From the NCBI RefSeq assembly GCF_004801315.1, contig NZ_SSNW01000039.1:1-48257 (forward strand): DNA of 48,257 nt, read 5' to 3'. Positions 26,778 to 35,561 of the stretch are shown here, one piece after another. A program made the translations under genes and the position numbers. This stretch comes from Deinococcus sp. Arct2-2. GTDB lineage: Bacteria; Deinococcota; Deinococci; Deinococcales; Deinococcaceae. Positions within the stretch are counted from its first letter, which is position 1. Each line of letters starts with the position of its first letter. The notes under the pieces were generated by a model that was not told the DNA's origin, did not search any database, and saw nothing but the letters and a program-made list of their open reading frames with translations.

Positions 26778-28070
26778 TCACTTGAAGTTGGCGTTGTATT
26801 CGTTCAGCGCGGCGTCGGCGCGGGCTTTGGTTTCTTGCAGGGCGGCGTCTACGCTCTGGCCTGCCAGCACCTTCTGAATGCCTTCCTCGATAATTTTGCG
26901 GGTCTGAATAGCTGCGCCGTTCAGTCCGCCTGCGGTGGCCGCACTGGGAATGGTTTTGGTCAGTTGGTTAAAGGCCACGAGTTGCAGCGGCGACTGGGTA
27001 AACCAGCCCTGCTTACGCAGCAAGTCGATGCTGCTTTGGCGAACGGGGTAGTAGCCGGTCAGCTTGTGCCAGTCGGCCATATTCTTGGTGTTGGTCATGT
27101 ACAAAGAAAAATCGAGTGCGGCTTCAGCCTGCGCCTTGCTCACGCTCTTGGGAATCCACAAGCTGGCCCCACCGATGACCACGCCGTTGCGCTTGGTGCC
27201 GTCGGCAATGGGCAGCACGCCCACGCCCACCGTAAAGCCGCTGGCTTTGGCGGCGTCCCGAATGTTGCCGATGTCGGCGGTGGAGGTAATGTGAAATACC
27301 GTCTTCTGGTTGGTGAAAATGGCGTCGCTGCCGTCCCAATCTTCCAGTTTGCCCGTGTAGGTAAAGGCTTTGTTGGCCTGCAGCGTCTTGAAGAACGTGA
27401 AGATGTTCTTGGCAGCGGCGCTGTCGAGGTTGGTGGCGGTGGCGCGGCCCTGACGCCCGTTGCCGTTGTTCAGGAGCGGTGCGCCCTGCTGGGCCATCCA
27501 CTGCTCGATAAACCAGCCGTTCAGGCTCATGCCGAAGCAGGTCGCGCCCAGTTTGGCGGCTTCAATCTTTTGGCAAGCTTTCAGCAAGCCGCCGTAGGTG
27601 GTGGGGGGCGTTTTGGGGTTCAGGCCCGCCTTTTTCATCAGGTCTTGGTTGAAGTACAGCACCGGGCTGCTGGAGTTGAAGGGCAAGCTGTTGACCTTGC
27701 CGCCGATGGTGTAGTAGTTGATGACGGGCTTGATGTAGTCGCTGAAATCGACGGTCTTGATGCCGCTGACGGGCTGGAACGCCCCGCTGTCGAGGGCCAG
27801 TTGGCTGCCGACTTCAAAGATTTGCACCAGTGCTGGGGCCTTGTTCTGGCGGGCGGCCAAAATGGTGGCCTGCAGGCTGTCGTTGTAGCTGCCCTTGTAG
27901 CTGGGCACCACTTTGACGCCGGGGTTGGCTTTGTTGAACTCGTCTGCGCGGGCCTGAATCCATCCCGTGCGTTTGGCGTCCCCGAAGGAGTGCCAGAATT
28001 CAACGGTCGTCTGGGCAGTGGCCGTACCCGCAAGGGCCAGCGTCAGCAAGATAGTTTTCACGTTGATCAA
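26778..28070 (-). CDS. ugpB: ABC transporter substrate-binding protein, glycerol-3-phosphate/sugar type (UgpB-like)
   Basis: A 430-residue exported binding protein of the extracellular family 1 type. The signal peptide is KTILLTLALAGTATA. The mature protein starts TTVEFWHSFGD, as in UgpB-like proteins, followed by FNKANPGVKVVPSYKGSYND. The start is either TTG 28070 (GAGAAG eight bases upstream) or GTG 28061; no ATG is available. It is the first gene of the importer operon. UgpB binds sn-glycerol-3-phosphate or glycerophosphodiesters in other bacteria; specificity here is inferred from the adjacent phosphodiesterase. The rare start codon may limit synthesis. Confidence 0.85.
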   Translation of the reverse strand: MINVKTILLTLALAGTATAQTTVEFWHSFGDAKRTGWIQARADEFNKANPGVKVVPSYKGSYNDSLQATILAARQNKAPALVQIFEVGSQLALDSGAFQPVSGIKTVDFSDYIKPVINYYTIGGKVNSLPFNSSSPVLYFNQDLMKKAGLNPKTPPTTYGGLLKACQKIEAAKLGATCFGMSLNGWFIEQWMAQQGAPLLNNGNGRQGRATATNLDSAAAKNIFTFFKTLQANKAFTYTGKLEDWDGSDAIFTNQKTVFHITSTADIGNIRDAAKASGFTVGVGVLPIADGTKRNGVVIGGASLWIPKSVSKAQAEAALDFSLYMTNTKNMADWHKLTGYYPVRQSSIDLLRKQGWFTQSPLQLVAFNQLTKTIPSAATAGGLNGAAIQTRKIIEEGIQKVLAGQSVDAALQETKARADAALNEYNANFK

Positions 28071-28147
28071 AGTAAACGCTTCTCATCAGCATCCTGTCAA
28101 GCGGAACCCGCCTTACAATTGACTGTCCCGTTATTAAATGGGCTGTG

Positions 28148-28849
<702 letters not shown>

Positions 28850-28915
28850 GGGTGCAAGGGTAAGGGGTAGCGGGGCGCAAGGTGTCAAGGCCGCGCTCGA
28901 ATTGAGATTTGGCAT

Positions 28916-29128
28916 ATAGAGAGCAAACGTACTTAAATATTGTTTGTGCCGCCTCTCTTAGTGGGCGTTAACACTCACACTTGTCAGAAATTTTGTAGTC
29001 ATCACTACAGGCAGCGTGGCCGAACACCAACAAGATGACAGATGGATGGAGTTATTCCCAACGCAGGTTTACCAACGGGGGGGCGCTGGGTGGTTTAGTG
29101 TGTGCCTCACAGCAGTAAAGGAGAAACG
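28916..29128. promoter_or_regulatory. Promoter region of the metalloprotease gene
   Basis: An AT-richer gap between divergent genes. Candidate -35 TTGTCA at about 28981 with ACTACA 17 bases downstream. GCAAAC...GTTTGTGC near 28922-28950 is a loose dyad. AAAGGAG precedes the start at 29129. Confidence 0.35.
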
Positions 29129-31180
29129 ATGAAATCAAGATTTGGTGCGTTGACGTTGCTGGGCCTCACCCTCACCCTGTCTGCCTGCGGTGGCAACACC
29201 GATCCCATCATCGACCCTGTAACCCCGCCCAATCCAGAAGTGTTCAACCTGAATACCCTGATGCCCGGCCAACACAAAGAGATCGAGGCCAAGATTAAAA
29301 TTAACGTGGTGATGGTGGGCTACGACGCCACCCGGCCCGGTCAGGTGGCAGGGCCGCGTGACGTGAATGTCAGCGATTTCGGAGATATTTTGCCCGCCAC
29401 TGGGCGCAATATTGCCCGCATTCCTTCGGCCTATGGCACGCTGGAACCGACTGGCAACCGTTACCAGTACGATTACAATTTCGTGTATGCCAACCAGAGC
29501 TTCGAGGACGGGTTTTTCTCGTACCTGACGCAGAATGGTACCGAAAAGCCGCTGACCTACTATCAAAAGGCCTACAACTGTCAGGACATTCCCGCAGATG
29601 GAACCACTCCCGCCTGCGCAACGCCCGCGAGCAACATCGCCCGCCCCGTCACCGGAAACCTGGAAGTCGACGGCGTGCTGGCCGAGAACTGGTTGGCCGA
29701 CAACGCCGCCAACATCGGCGTAGACAGCAGTCAGTACACCGTGTTTTTGGTCAACTGGTACGGACGGCCCGACTTCAAGTTCCACAGCTATACCCGCGCC
29801 GAGGCCCAAGACAGCGACACCGACACAGTGTTTGGAGCCAGAGCGTCACGGCGCACCAACGCATGGGGCGGCACGCCGCGTGAGGGCAAAAACCAGCGCG
29901 TGTGGTTCTACGATCTCTCGGCCAACCCCGAAGCGTGGACGACCAACTGGGACATTTCCAATGCCGATGTAGACGGCGACGAGGTAGCCGATTACCGGAT
30001 GCCGCCCATTTGGGAATACGGCACGCGCAAGGCCACTTACCGCTATTTCACCAAAGTCGGCCCGGATTTGGCGTTGGTCACGCGCTACGTGGCGCTGAAC
30101 CTGCTGTTTACGCCCTCGCCCATCTACCGCGCCTCGCTCACACCGCCCAACATGCCCGAAAGCATCAATTTGAACGTGGCCGTCAAGCAGGGGGCCGGGG
30201 CCAAGCCGCTCGATCAGCTCTTTAAGCCGCAACTGTCTCAGAGCCGCTTGCAGCCGCTTCAGCCCTTTGCCACCCTGACCAACTCGGTGCGTTCCACACC
30301 GCTGACCGGCGATCTGTTCGACGCCTACAAGTGCCTGTTCCCCGAAACAGTGGATGACATCTGCTCGCCCGACCGGGCCGACTTCACGGGCGACCGTCTG
30401 TTCAACTTGGGCCTGAACGAAGTGCGCGATCAGTACAAGACGCTGACGAACTATCAGGTGCCGATTTTCCTCTTCAACGATGACCAGAACACCCAGCCCG
30501 GACTGCTCGGCGTGGCCCTCGACGACGGCGTGACGGGAACACAGTCGTTGGTGTACAGCTTCCTGACGCCTGACCTGAACGAGGGCGCGGGCTACGGCTT
30601 TACCGACACCACCACCCATGAGGTCGGCCACCATTTCAGCCTGTCTCACCCGCACGACGGCTACGACTCAGAAACCAACACCGAGTACGGCCCCGGCGGA
30701 GATTTTGCGTTCGTGAATGCGGGCGATATGAGCACGACCATCATGTCCTACAACGACTTGACACGCGGCTTTGGTCAGTTCAACCTCGACAGCCAGTACC
30801 GCTACCTCACCGCCGCTTACCTGAACAACACCAACGCCGTGCTGGAACTGGTGCAGGAAGCAGGCAAAGACAAGGTGCAGGCTGTGAACGCCGCCGCCGA
30901 AAATGCCGACACGCTGTTTGCGGGTGCGCTGAGCAACTACCAGAACATGAACTATTTGGAAGCGGCGTCGCAGGCCCACAGCGGTTACCGCGCTGTCATC
31001 GACGCGGCCCGCAGCGCAGGCGTGAACGTAGAAGCCTACAAGTGGTACGAGCGTCTGGACGGCCTGTCTACCGCAGCCAAAGCCCAACCCCGCCGCGTGA
31101 ACAACTTCCTCCCGGTCAAGGGCACAGCGATTCGGCCCGAAACCACCGACTTTTTGACCAAGTTGCGTTTGGCGAAATAA
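29129..31180 (+). CDS. Secreted lipoprotein metalloprotease of metzincin type
   Basis: A 683-residue exported protein. ATG 29129 has AAAGGAG five bases upstream. The leader ends in a lipobox (LTLSACGG). Near residue 496 THEVGHHFSLSHPHDG gives HExxHxxxxxH, the three zinc His and catalytic Glu of metzincins; the usual Gly at position 8 is Ser. About 50 residues later TTIMSYNDL can serve as the Met-turn. The N-terminal 450 residues contain no domain I recognise. The C-terminal 130 are helical (AAENADTLFAGALSNYQNMNYLEAA). Function as an extracellular protease is inferred from the zinc site. The gene stands alone and is followed by a hairpin. Confidence 0.75.
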   Translation: MKSRFGALTLLGLTLTLSACGGNTDPIIDPVTPPNPEVFNLNTLMPGQHKEIEAKIKINVVMVGYDATRPGQVAGPRDVNVSDFGDILPATGRNIARIPSAYGTLEPTGNRYQYDYNFVYANQSFEDGFFSYLTQNGTEKPLTYYQKAYNCQDIPADGTTPACATPASNIARPVTGNLEVDGVLAENWLADNAANIGVDSSQYTVFLVNWYGRPDFKFHSYTRAEAQDSDTDTVFGARASRRTNAWGGTPREGKNQRVWFYDLSANPEAWTTNWDISNADVDGDEVADYRMPPIWEYGTRKATYRYFTKVGPDLALVTRYVALNLLFTPSPIYRASLTPPNMPESINLNVAVKQGAGAKPLDQLFKPQLSQSRLQPLQPFATLTNSVRSTPLTGDLFDAYKCLFPETVDDICSPDRADFTGDRLFNLGLNEVRDQYKTLTNYQVPIFLFNDDQNTQPGLLGVALDDGVTGTQSLVYSFLTPDLNEGAGYGFTDTTTHEVGHHFSLSHPHDGYDSETNTEYGPGGDFAFVNAGDMSTTIMSYNDLTRGFGQFNLDSQYRYLTAAYLNNTNAVLELVQEAGKDKVQAVNAAAENADTLFAGALSNYQNMNYLEAASQAHSGYRAVIDAARSAGVNVEAYKWYERLDGLSTAAKAQPRRVNNFLPVKGTAIRPETTDFLTKLRLAK

Positions 31181-31290
31181 GGGCTTCAGAAAGGCCTGGT
31201 AGACGGTACTTTTCCGCCTGCGGTACGCCAATAAGACGTCAATCATCTCAGTTCAGCACCATACAGCTATGAACTCAAACGGGCAGGGCG

Positions 31291-31325
31291 GACAGGGCAG
31301 CGACCCTCCCGCCCTGTCTTTGGTT
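31291..31325 (+). terminator. Intrinsic-type terminator after the metalloprotease gene
   Basis: The stem GACAGGGC / GCCCTGTC with a 12-base loop is followed by TTTGGTTGT. It lies 110 bases after the metalloprotease stop and just before the next small gene. Confidence 0.6.
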
Positions 31326-31366
31326 GTCAAGGTGCATTGGGCTTCAGCGGGTGCAAAGGGGGCAAG

Positions 31367-31978
31367 ATGATTCGGTTTCAAATGCACTTGAAAGGCAGGG
31401 GCGCAACGTTGATCACAACATTTGCACTGACCCTGCTGGCGGGCCATGCTCAGGCGACCTCTCCCCTGCTCTCCTCTCCCCGCGCCGTTCCCGGCTCGCC
31501 CTTTTTTCAGGCCACGCCCATGATGAACCCGTATGCCAGCACCGACCCCCGCCTGAACGCCGTGCGCCCCGTGCTGGAAGTGTTGGTCACGCTGCGCCAA
31601 CTGGCCGACCCTGCACTGGCACTGACCGCCAGCCAGCGGGAGTCGGTGGGGTTCTTGTTGATGGTGCCACAAGCCCTGCCCATGATGGAAGTGGACGACG
31701 CCAGCCGCCTGAACGCTGCCCTGAACGCCGAACTCTCGGACAGTCAGCGGCAACTGCTGGAGCGGGTGCGGGCAACACAAACGGCCCGCTTACGTACCCT
31801 GCTGTCCCGCGCCCGACTCGCCACCCCAGACGGCCCACCGCAATTGGCACGGCTGGCCTACGGGCAGTTGCTCGGAGCCGACACCGTGACCGCGCTGCTG
31901 ACCAACTCGGATGCGGCCACCGTGACGCGCCTCGTGCGGGCGGCGGCGTTGCGGACGCAGGCGGCGCTGAAGCTGTAG
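31367..31978 (+). CDS. Exported hypothetical protein
   Basis: A 203-residue protein, not recognised. ATG 31367 follows GGGGG at suitable spacing; ATG 31382 is an alternative. A signal peptide is likely (LITTFALTLLAGHAQA). The mature part is rich in Ala, Leu and Arg and probably all-helical, with QRESVGFLLMVPQALPMM and SDSQRQLLERVRATQTARLRTLLSRARL as possible amphipathic helices. This composition resembles small periplasmic helical-bundle proteins, but I cannot name a family. No operon partner; repeat copy C follows 14 bases after the stop. Confidence 0.6.
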   Translation: MIRFQMHLKGRGATLITTFALTLLAGHAQATSPLLSSPRAVPGSPFFQATPMMNPYASTDPRLNAVRPVLEVLVTLRQLADPALALTASQRESVGFLLMVPQALPMMEVDDASRLNAALNAELSDSQRQLLERVRATQTARLRTLLSRARLATPDGPPQLARLAYGQLLGADTVTALLTNSDAATVTRLVRAAALRTQAALKL

Positions 31979-31992
31979 CAGATTGGAAAAGC

Positions 31993-32091
31993 AACCCCCC
32001 CGTTGCTTCGTAATGCCCTCCCTCAGAGGTGGGGATAAAAGCTGTTGCGCTCCCCTTGAGGGGGGCTGGCTGCAGAGCAGACTGGGGGGTT
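31993..32091 (+). repeat. Structured repeat copy C
   Basis: A 99-base copy with ends AACCCCCC/GGGGGGTT, between the hypothetical gene and the modB stop codon. It differs from copy B mostly in the first hairpin (GTTGCTTCGTAAT). Confidence 0.82.
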
Positions 32092-32112
32092 TACACGCGA
32101 CTTTACCTTCCC

Positions 32113-32871
32113 TCAGCCCCCACGCCGCCCCGCCGTCAGCACCCGCAGCAGCAGCAGCAGCATGAAGGCGAAGGCCACCATAATCGCGCTCAGCACCAGC
32201 GCAGGCCGCAAATCGCTCTCGAGGGCGCTGTAAATGGCGAGGCTGATGGTGCGGGTTTGGCCTTGCAGCGATCCGGCAAAGAGGATGGTGGCCCCGAATT
32301 CGCCCAACGAACGCGCCCACGCCAGCACCAGTCCTTCCAACAAAAAGGGCGAGGTGAGCGGTAATGTGACGCGCCAAAACACGCCCGCGCCCCCGGCTCC
32401 GTCTACCCGCGCCGCCGCCTCTATATCGGGGTCATAGGCCGAAAAGCCCGCCCTTGCCGTGCGAATGTAGTAGGGCGCACTGGTAAACAGCAGGGCCAGC
32501 ACCACCGCCGCCGGACTAAAGGCAAGGCTGATGCCCGCCAGTTCCAGCGGACGGCCCAGAACCCCAGATTGGCCGAAGGTGAGCAGCAGCGCCACACCCG
32601 CCACCACCGGGGGCAGCGTAATGGGCAAGTCCAGCAGCGTTTCCAGCAGCGCGTGACCGGGAAACCGGCGGCGAGACAGCAGCCAAGCGGTGGGCGTGCC
32701 CAGCAGCACCGTGAGCAGCAGGCTCAGCCCCGAAGTCCAGACACTGACGCGCAGGGCGTCTACGACGACTGGGCTGAGCAGCGTGGGCAAAAAGTCGGCG
32801 CTGAGGCCGCGTGCCAGCAGCACCAGCGTAGGCAGCAGCAAAAAGGCCACCAGCACGGCACTCAGGGCCAC
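32113..32871 (-). CDS. modB: Molybdate ABC transporter permease
   Basis: A 252-residue inner-membrane permease with about five membrane segments. The EAA loop near residue 150 reads DIEAAARVDGAGGAGVFWRVTLPL, and the segment ARSLGEFGATILFAG is characteristic of ModB/CysT-type oxyanion permeases. The GTG at 32871 is the only start I can support, with no clear ribosome site. The upstream modA on the same strand supplies the binding protein. No ModC ATPase follows: the gene ends at repeat copy C and the next gene is on the opposite strand. The ATPase must be encoded elsewhere or is missing. Confidence 0.88.
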   Translation of the reverse strand: MALSAVLVAFLLLPTLVLLARGLSADFLPTLLSPVVVDALRVSVWTSGLSLLLTVLLGTPTAWLLSRRRFPGHALLETLLDLPITLPPVVAGVALLLTFGQSGVLGRPLELAGISLAFSPAAVVLALLFTSAPYYIRTARAGFSAYDPDIEAAARVDGAGGAGVFWRVTLPLTSPFLLEGLVLAWARSLGEFGATILFAGSLQGQTRTISLAIYSALESDLRPALVLSAIMVAFAFMLLLLLRVLTAGRRGG

Positions 32872-33003
32872 AGGCAGCGGCGGCCAAGTCGGGCGTTTTA
32901 TGGCGTGATCCAGTGGAGGTGATGGGCTTCAGTCTTGGCGTGTAGGCAGGGGCGGGCGGCAGGCATCGCTCCAATTTACCGCGCCCACGTTCCTTTACCC
33001 ACG

Positions 33004-33774
33004 TTACTTTGCCCGGATGAAGCCCCACTTGTTGAGTACCCGCTGGCCTTCAGCAGACAGGACGTAGGCGACAAAGGCCCGCGCCGCTGCGGGGTTTTTG
33101 CTGGCCGCCAGCGTGCCGATAGGATAACTGACCAACGGATTGAAGCGGCTGGGCAGCCCGATGGTTCGCACGTCTTTTTTCAGGGCGGGCGTCACGTCGC
33201 TGACGTATACGATGGCCGCGTCGCCTTGCCCCAACTGGATTTTTAGGGCCACTTGCCGCACGTTGGGTTCTTCACTGACCACGTTCGCCAGCACGCGCTT
33301 GCTGAAATCGGCCCCATACGTTCCGGCCTTCGTAATCAGATCGAAGGCGGTTCGGCTGGCGCTGCCCACAGGCACGGCTTTATCGGCCAGCACCAGCCGG
33401 ACGCCGGGGCGGGCGAGGTCAGCCAGCGTCTTTACGGCCGTGCTGCTTTTAGGCGCGATCACGGTCAGACGGTTGCGGGCAAAGGTCTGACCTGTTGCGG
33501 CGCGGCCTGCTTTCACCAACGGGTCATATTGGGCGGCATTGGCGCTGGCAAACACGTCAGCCCCCGCGCCCTGTTCCAGTTGGGTTCTCAGCGCCTGCGA
33601 TCCGGCAAACTGAAACACCGTTTTGTTCCCAGTCTGAGCGTCGAACTTCTGACCGATTTCGGTAAAAGCGTCGGTGAGGCTGGACGCGGCAAAGATGGTG
33701 AGCGGCGCGGCGTGGGCGGAACTGAGGCAAGCCGCGCCGAGGCAGAGGGCAAACAGGGTAAAGGCGGAGCGCAT
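33004..33774 (-). CDS. modA: Molybdate-binding protein
   Basis: A 256-residue exported oxyanion-binding protein. The signal peptide is FTLFALCLGAACLSSAHA. The mature start PLTIFAASSLTDAFTEIG is the ModA hallmark, followed by FQFAGSQALRTQLEQGAGADVFASA and, later, GQGDAAIVYVSDV. Ser and Tyr residues at these positions contact molybdate or tungstate in known structures. CATACT lies six bases before the ATG and may be the -10 box of a leaderless transcript; a GGATGG is also present. First gene of the mod pair. Confidence 0.92.
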   Translation of the reverse strand: MRSAFTLFALCLGAACLSSAHAAPLTIFAASSLTDAFTEIGQKFDAQTGNKTVFQFAGSQALRTQLEQGAGADVFASANAAQYDPLVKAGRAATGQTFARNRLTVIAPKSSTAVKTLADLARPGVRLVLADKAVPVGSASRTAFDLITKAGTYGADFSKRVLANVVSEEPNVRQVALKIQLGQGDAAIVYVSDVTPALKKDVRTIGLPSRFNPLVSYPIGTLAASKNPAAARAFVAYVLSAEGQRVLNKWGFIRAK

Positions 33775-33900
33775 CCATCCAGTATGTCGCGTGTGTCTGC
33801 CGCACCGAGGGTCAGGAACCCTAAAAGCATCACCCAGCCTACAACCCTGCCTTTATAGACGCCTCATGTCGGCCTGCTCACCAAGTGTCCTGCCGTAGAC

Positions 33901-34094
33901 TTAGGGCACAACAACGCCGCTTTGTCGGCAGGTACCAACGGCCATACGTTGACCTGGTGGAGTCCGCAAGTCGGCCTCCACCGTTGCTTTTTGGGCGGTT
34001 CGTTGGGTCAGGAGGCACCGCCCGTGTGTCTTTGGCCCCGCACTGTTGCTGCTGTTCCCTTTTTTGCTCTTGTTATCCCATTTTTGGAGGTTCT
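33901..34094 (+). ncRNA. Structured leader upstream of nhaA, candidate cis-regulatory RNA
   Basis: Four hairpins in order: GCCG/CGGC at 33916-33929; AGGT..CAACG/CGTTG.ACCT at 33930-33955 with a two-base bulge; the terminator-like stem at 33956-33982; and GGGCGG/CCGCCC at 33993-34023. A possible competing pairing joins AACGG (33937-33941) to CCGTT (33981-33985). No known riboswitch class could be matched by eye. The structure is seen; regulation is inferred. Confidence 0.45.
33956..33992 (+). terminator. Terminator-like hairpin inside the nhaA leader
   Basis: The stem GGTGGAG.CCG / CGG.CTCCACC (ten pairs, one internal mismatch, loop CAAGT) is followed by GTTGCTTTTT. It lies about 100 bases before nhaA on the coding strand. 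No upstream gene on this strand needs it: modA is divergent. Confidence 0.6.
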
Positions 34095-35396
34095 ATGTCA
34101 TCGTCCCCCCGGTCTGCTTCTCCTTTTGCCCAATTTGTTCATAACGGCGCTTTTGCGGGCTTGTTGCTGGTGTGTACAGCCGTTATCGCTTTCGTATGGG
34201 CCAACTCACCCCTGCAAGGCAGCTACACGGCGCTGCAACAGACCTATTTTTCCCTGACGCTGGGTGACTCAGCTCTTAAGCTCTCGCTGGAGCATTGGGT
34301 CAACGACGGCCTGATGGCGGTGTTTTTCCTGCTGGTGGGCTTAGAAATCAAACGAGAACTGCTGATAGGTGAACTGGCTTCGCGGCGGCGGGCAACGTTG
34401 GCGGTAGCGGCTGCGGCGGGCGGCATGCTCATTCCGGCAGGCATTTACGCCCTGCTGAACGCGGGCGGGCCGGGAAGTTCGGGGTGGGGCGTGCCCATGG
34501 CAACAGACATTGCTTTTGCGCTGGGCGTGCTGGCGTTGCTGGGTTCCCGCGTGCCTGTCGGCCTCAAAGTCTTCCTGACCGCTCTCGCTATCGTGGACGA
34601 TTTGGGCGCGGTGCTGGTCATTGCGCTGTTTTATACCTCTGGCGTGCAACTGGCCTTTTTGGGACTGGCGGCCCTCACGTGGGGTGCGGCCCTGCTGTGC
34701 GGGCGGCGCGGCGTGGTGAGCCTCAAACTGTACGGCGTGCTGGGCATCCTGCTGTGGTTTTTTGTGCTGCAGTCTGGTCTGCACGCCACGATTGCCGGAG
34801 TGCTGCTGGCCTTTGCCGTACCCATTCGCAGGCCTGACCCTGCCGGATATTTGGCCTCACTGACGGCCGCTGCCAAGCCCGGACGGGGCGAGCAAGTCGG
34901 CGCACGCCTGCGTGATCTCGAAGACCGGCTAGAACAGTCTCAGAGTCCTTTGCACCGGCTGGAACACGCCCTGCATCCAGTGGTCACGTTTGCCGTGCTG
35001 CCCGTTTTTGCGCTGATGAACGCGGGTGTAGCGGTGTCGGCCGGCGGCTTGGGAACGGTGTCGCTGGGCGTGATGTTTGGCCTCTTGATCGGCAAGCCGC
35101 TGGGCGTGGTGGGCGGGGCTTGGCTGGCGGTAAGGCTGGGCGTGGCGGCCCTGCCCCGGCGCGTCACTTGGCCCCAAATGATCGGCGCGGGACTGCTGGC
35201 GGGCATCGGCTTCACCATGAGCCTGTTCGTCTCCAACCTCGCGTTCGGTGACGCCGCACTGCTGATTCAGGCCAAACTGGGCGTGCTGATGGCCTCGGTG
35301 TTGGCCGCGGTGCTGGGCGCTGGGTGGCTGATTCTGGTCAGCAACAAGGGGAAGCAGTCAGCGGGGCAACTTGCCCCTGAGACGAAATCCGTTTGA
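34095..35396 (+). CDS. nhaA: Na+/H+ antiporter NhaA
   Basis: Exchanges sodium for protons across the inner membrane for salt and pH homeostasis. The start at 34095 has GGAGG four bases upstream. The 433-residue protein has about eleven to twelve membrane segments and the family landmarks: [19 protein letters not shown] at the start, [34 protein letters not shown] and the ion-binding Asp pair in [17 protein letters not shown] near residues 168-169. A ~40-residue charged loop (about 255-295) interrupts the helices. It appears monocistronic; its leader has a terminator-like hairpin that may control read-through. The stop codon lies within the insertion site of the following tnpB element. Confidence 0.95.
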   Translation: MSSSPRSASPFAQFVHNGAFAGLLLVCTAVIAFVWANSPLQGSYTALQQTYFSLTLGDSALKLSLEHWVNDGLMAVFFLLVGLEIKRELLIGELASRRRATLAVAAAAGGMLIPAGIYALLNAGGPGSSGWGVPMATDIAFALGVLALLGSRVPVGLKVFLTALAIVDDLGAVLVIALFYTSGVQLAFLGLAALTWGAALLCGRRGVVSLKLYGVLGILLWFFVLQSGLHATIAGVLLAFAVPIRRPDPAGYLASLTAAAKPGRGEQVGARLRDLEDRLEQSQSPLHRLEHALHPVVTFAVLPVFALMNAGVAVSAGGLGTVSLGVMFGLLIGKPLGVVGGAWLAVRLGVAALPRRVTWPQMIGAGLLAGIGFTMSLFVSNLAFGDAALLIQAKLGVLMASVLAAVLGAGWLILVSNKGKQSAGQLAPETKSV

Positions 35397-35561
35397 CGGT
35401 GAGGGGCACATGCTCGTGACTTCAGTCGTGAGTTCGCCCCTCTCGCCCGACAGGGTGACAGAAGCGCAAGCCTTCATTCTGTGATAAGCTAAACGCGCAA
35501 AGCCCCCACACCGCATCAACGGCTGGGAGCGTGGCAAGCACCTGTAGGAGGGTGTTGCAGC

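Noticed and set aside
28061..28090. LacI-type operator near AGTAAACGCTT upstream of ugpB
   Set aside because: The string contains AAACG but the flanking arms are not symmetrical; insufficient for an operator call.
33885..34094. In-frame N-terminal extension of NhaA by 70 codons
   Set aside because: The extension covers the structured leader and does not resemble NhaA; GGAGG lies just before ATG 34095.
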